Shown here: positions 60,058 to 64,000 of the stretch, in pieces | Numbering within the stretch: the stretch's first letter is position 1 | How the letters are laid out: each line of letters opens with the position of its first letter | Assembly (NCBI GenBank): GCA_034620365.1 | Contig: JAQGEQ010000254.1 | Coordinates: 186,001-250,000 of the forward strand | Length of the DNA stretch: 64,000 nucleotides | Reading direction: 5' to 3' | Origin: Pegea sp. RAD2-039 | Taxonomy: Eukaryota; Chordata; Thaliacea; Salpida; Salpidae | Translations under genes and position numbers: made by a program | Notes under the pieces: model-generated | What the model was told of the DNA's origin: nothing | What the model saw: only the letters and a program-made list of their open reading frames with translations | Database searches by the model: none

Positions 60058-63000
60058 TTAAAGTAGTACTGATAGACGAGGGTCCATTCTCAACTTTTGC
60101 TCCATCGCCATATACTTATTTGGAGCTGTTTGCTTGTGTCTTTAAGGACGACAAAAAAATAAAAATAATAATTTACAAAATACTATTTAGAAATTTATTT
60201 TTGTAGCATACCTGACTAGACGCATTTCCAATATGTGTATGCGGAACATAGCTTCAGAACAATAATTGAAATAATCTTCCTCGTCGTCTTTAGTCATCGC
60301 AATTTGCTTTTGTTGATATTCTTGTTGTCGGTTGTGAAGTTTTGAAGTTTCCTACAGTCACAAATATTTGTTAAAAATATTTTAAGTTGAAATAAGTTCT
60401 ATGATTCTTATACTCAAGAAGAAACTAACATTTTCAAAACGTAGTTGGATCAAGTTCGCTTTATCAATTAGTCGTTGTTTCAGATCTGCTAAGCAATCCT
60501 CCTTTAGCTTGAATGCTTGTGCTGAGTTCAGTTTGTCGGGGTTTCCTATTTGAGCTAAGAATGGGGCTAGATAGTCCATCTCCATATCTTGTTTTCGTTG
60601 ACGTTCTTCTTCAGCTAGAAGCTCCTATAGAAAATTGGAAATGAAGTTTGGATTTTTGGAAATAATCTTTTGAAGCGAAATCGTTGAAACAACAAATATA
60701 AACAAATACTTGTTCTTTTCTGTGCTTTTTCGCTTTCTCGTTTCGATCTGTATCATAAACTGAAATAATAAGCTCATTCTCAAGACTCTCTTCCAAACGA
60801 TCTTGGAGTATGTCCCGAGTCTCTTCTTCTGAGTTTCGTACATCCTACATCATAAGATCAACTTGAAAATACAAGATCAAATACCGATGCAACAACCTTG
60901 ATAGTTTTTTGTTCAATTGCAACAAGATCGACTAAATTCTGATAAATAGGAGTAACTTTATTAGAAGGAGATTTGTGGTTTGGATGAGTGACCTGAAAAT
61001 TAAGTTTAGAAGACATGAGATTCAAAAGATGAAGAAACAAACTGTAAATGCAATTGTCATATCAGAAGACCATGGCAGATTTTCTCCTTTCTCTTCTGCT
61101 TGAGGAGGTTTATAAAACTCTCTAGTAGATGAAGTAATAGATTCATCATGACGATGATAGGTTAGTAAGATTTTATCTTCAGCTATCACAAACACGCGAA
61201 CCGCTACATCTTCATTTGCATCTATTTCAGGATTACGCGAGAACTTTTCTGTGATTTCCTAAGAAATTAAAAACGATTTTTTTAGGTTTTAGGTATCAAC
61301 AGTTGATTAAAACTCTTTCATACTAGTATAGGTCGTATTAACACTTCTGTGGACTCAAACTTTGCCACAGGTTTCTTGAAGATTACTCGACGGTAGTAGA
61401 GATGGTCTGATCGGTCGATGAAGTGTTCAATCATCTCATTTTCAGAATCAATTCTCGATGATAAGCCGTCCACCCTAATATTTAGGAATAAAACATCTGA
61501 AAGCTCACAATGAAGCTTGTAAACCTAGCATGGTTGTAGAAGTACATAGTTCTATCACCATAAGGTCTTAAATCATTTTTTCGATATATATGCTGTTTAA
61601 TATTGTAGCTCCGACCTTCAGCAAAGCTTTCGGTGATGAATTCATTATCATCGACTCGTTTGATTAATTTGTCGACTCGGTTTAAAAGCCATTCTTCCGT
61701 TTTTATTAAAGAAGTTTCTAAAAAACGGACAAATAAATTTCAAAAAAAAATGCAAATTATCTGTCGAAATCTTACGCTGTATATCTTTGTAGACACAAAG
61801 TCTAGAAATAAGACCATCAGGAAGCAGATAATGAGAGAACTTTTCTAAAATTGAATTTCGGTAAAGAATGGTTTTCTTACCATTAGGGCACCTAGAATCA
61901 AAATATCTGAAATTCTTTCTGACAAAATGGTCAATTTTAAAACTGACCGAGACTCAAATTGCTTTGGAGTGATTACAATTGGTTTAATCCAAGAAGCTGG
62001 CATATCAAGATATTTATCTTCTTCAACATCATCATCATCTTCATCAAGATCCAACAAATCATCATCAATATCAGGAAAATCAACTGTTGTTTGGCTTGCA
62101 CCAACCATCAAAAACTCCCATTTCGTTGTGTTATACAAATCGAAAACTAAATCCTTCAAGATGAAGTTAAAGATATGATCAGTAATCAAGAAGATACATA
62201 CGGAACAGCCAGTCGAGCAATCCTGCATATTAGCCCAATAGTTGAGATGATTCCAAACACTTTCAATCCCTAAAAAGCTAAGGCTTTGTTGTGCATACTC
62301 TCTTCCTAAAAGATGAAGATCAATAGGAAGCTTATACATCAATTATAAACCTGTAAAAGGTTCTATGAAGAAGTCTTCTGCTATCTCTCGCTTTCCACTC
62401 TTCACTAAGATCCATGAGTGGACTCGTAATCCGTACAATGGGTCTGGTGGAGGTTTTTGGGACTCCTGTTATACAGTCTACAATTAAACTGTAACATTTA
62501 TCACTTAGGATCTTCTTACAAATAATCGATCTTCTTCTTCTTTCTCCAGCTTTTCTTGTTCAAGTTTTTCTTCCATGATTTTGCGGAGTGCAAGCTTTTT
62601 TTCAAATCTACTTACCAAATCTCTGGGTGGCTTCACTGTGTATTTACAAATTGGTTTAATCACTTCTTGCTTGTGTTCCTGAATTAACAATCAAATTAAT
62701 CAACTTTATGATTAGCTACATCAGTTTGAAAATATTAAATCTTGAAATTCGATGATTTTTACCTCTTTATGAACTTTCAAAAGTGGACAAACTTCCCTTG
62801 ACTCGTCCGCAAGACAAATTTCTTTTGTAGCGTAACCACTGACAACATAGGCATCATATCCGGCACCAAGCAACAAAGAACAGAGCAAAGTGCTGTAGTC
62901 AAAGCTGTTGCCTAAGTTTGAAAAGTTGATCTTTCATGAATACTATGAAACAAATATTCCCACCTCTTTGTCTTTCAAGTATTGTGGTTGGAGAATATAA

Positions 63001-63663
63001 ATACTCAGGAACTTTGTAAGCAATTGGAAGTTGTAAAAGTGTGAGATAGTCTGATACGAACTCAGCACACCCTTGCCAATGAAACAACTCTTTGAAAGGA
63101 AGCAATGTAGGACAGATAGTAGTGCAAACAAATTTCTAAAAACAATCAGTAAGGCGGTTTTGATTGGATAATCAATTTATTTACTTCAATTCCACATTCG
63201 TTTAATGGGCATAGTAATAGAGGCTGTCTATCTCTGAATAAATGAACATATTGTCTTCTATAGTTTTCAGCGTAAGCTACAACTAGTTTTTCCTTCTCTG
63301 TGTTATGCTTATAAGAACTTGGGTATTCAGCCTCCCTTATTTTGGACCTTAAACAATTTAGCAAGATGTAAAATAAGAGATAAATAATTTTAAAGTTTTA
63401 AAATAAAATATAAAGTATTTACTGATAAGATTTTATAAAGATATCTTTGCTGTGTATCATTTAACTTACTCGTCACAATTTGGGTATTTTATAACGTTTT
63501 GAAATGCGTTTTCAACAACATTGGATCCTATATTTTCTAAGGCTTCAGATATAGTAGATGCAGATCCTTTTGTTTTTTGATCATCAAATTGTTCATCTTC
63601 TCCTTCAGATTGCTCATTAATCTCAACATTTATTTCTGGTGTTTCTTCGAGTAAAGCTTCCAT
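60058..63663 (-). CDS. DRC7: Dynein regulatory complex subunit 7 (CCDC135)
   Basis: Seventeen exons join in phase to 861 residues (about 870 in human): 63663-63470, 63347-63185, 63135-62964, 62911-62763, 62678-62520, 62465-62351, 62305-62202, 62153-61948, 61891-61776, 61717-61525, 61474-61324, 61258-61043, 60992-60897, 60844-60710, 60624-60430, 60351-60212, 60139-60058. DRC7 is part of the nexin link that regulates axonemal dyneins in motile cilia and sperm. After an acidic N-terminus come CPTLLPFKELFHWQGCAEFV and the transglutaminase-like segment GNSFDYSTLLCSLLLGAGYD, where the usual Cys after GN is Ser. Then come CKYTVKPPRDLVSRFE, a Glu/Lys coiled coil, GLRVHSWILVKSGKREI, FLGIESVWNHLNYWANMQDC, an Asp-rich loop, PASWIKPIVI, CPNGKKTILY, and the C-terminal MDYLAPFLAQIGNPDKLNSA and YCSEAMFRIHILEMRL. 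Every conserved block of the family is present in order. One 48-bp intron (62154-62201) has no in-frame stop. Confidence 0.96.
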
Positions 63664-64000
63664 CTTTTTGTAAATCTTTAGTAATTTTTTTCAAAAAACA
63701 CCCACGATTTTAAATATCAGCTAATATTCATCTGAAAGTAGACAAAAGTACATAGACTTAATGAAAGTGAAATTTAAAATCGAAAAATTAGTTTAAAAAT
63801 AGAAAGAAAATAGTTTATAATAATCTAGTAGATGTTTTACTATAAAACAAACTTGAGGCTGTTAAAGATTAATTGTTTAATTACAGACTTAACACAAAAC
63901 TACACAGCAATAAATTTCCACAAGTTTCATTTCATTTAATTTGATTTCATTTTCGATTAATTCTAAAAATTTATTTCTTTTTTTTCTTCTTTCCTTTTTT
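63664..64000. other. DRC7 upstream flank
   Basis: AT-rich sequence upstream of the DRC7 start codon; presumably promoter and 5' UTR. No motif or further gene could be recognised before the window ends. Confidence 0.5.

Noticed and set aside
61881-61891. An apparent 11-bp microexon in DRC7 (acceptor at 61892, donor GTAAGA at 61880)
   Set aside because: Reading straight on gives CPNGKKTILYRNSILEKF, which matches DRC7 CPNGKKVIQYKRAKLEKW, so this is one longer exon (61891-61776) and the donor is a decoy.

Overview
The window is animal nuclear DNA, about 70% or more A+T. Its genes are split by GT-AG introns that are mostly 45-80 bp. Gene content is metazoan: an H2.0/HLX-type homeobox gene, a DPP6/DPP10-like Kv4-channel partner, TTC13, TM2D1, a dynein regulatory complex subunit (DRC7), a death-domain LRR protein, VTA1, LYRM2 and part of an epsin. 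A motile-cilium gene beside neural-type and developmental genes suggests an invertebrate with an AT-rich genome; the species cannot be named from this sequence. All exon structures were built by hand from splice signals, continuous reading phase and family alignment from memory.

Layout. 0.2-2.3 kb (-): the C-terminal half of an epsin-like gene and a small NTF2-like gene. 2.3-10.4 kb: a gene-poor, repeat-rich stretch with an inverted pair of SINE-tail-like repeats, two diverged direct-repeat pairs and decayed patches. 10.4-12.1 kb (-): VTA1 and LYRM2 side by side. 12.7 kb: a tRNA-derived SINE. 14.5 kb (+): a single-exon gene resembling sperm/ciliary microtubule proteins. 19.9-23.1 kb (+): a six-exon HLX-like homeobox gene with an eh1 repressor motif. 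24.4-31.0 kb (-): a 21-exon TTC13, one intron of which is a 2.2-kb array of a 17-bp minisatellite. 32.8 kb: a short LINE remnant. 33.9-50.8 kb (-): a DPP6/10-like gene with 14 shared exons and four separate candidate first exons. 52.6-56.9 kb (+): a 14-exon LRR/death-domain gene. 57.2-59.0 kb (-): TM2D1. 60.1-63.7 kb (-): a complete 17-exon DRC7.

The most notable locus is the DPP6/10-like gene. Four short coding exons spread over 11 kb each begin with ATG and end in a phase-0 donor that joins in frame to the same transmembrane exon, as in vertebrate DPP6/DPP10 isoform sets. All three positions of the serine-protease triad have changed, while the propeller double-glutamate motif remains. Perfect CRE palindromes (TGACGTCA) and CACGTG E-boxes are concentrated across this locus, which hints at regulated promoter choice. 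I found no integrated virus-like element, CRISPR array or operon.
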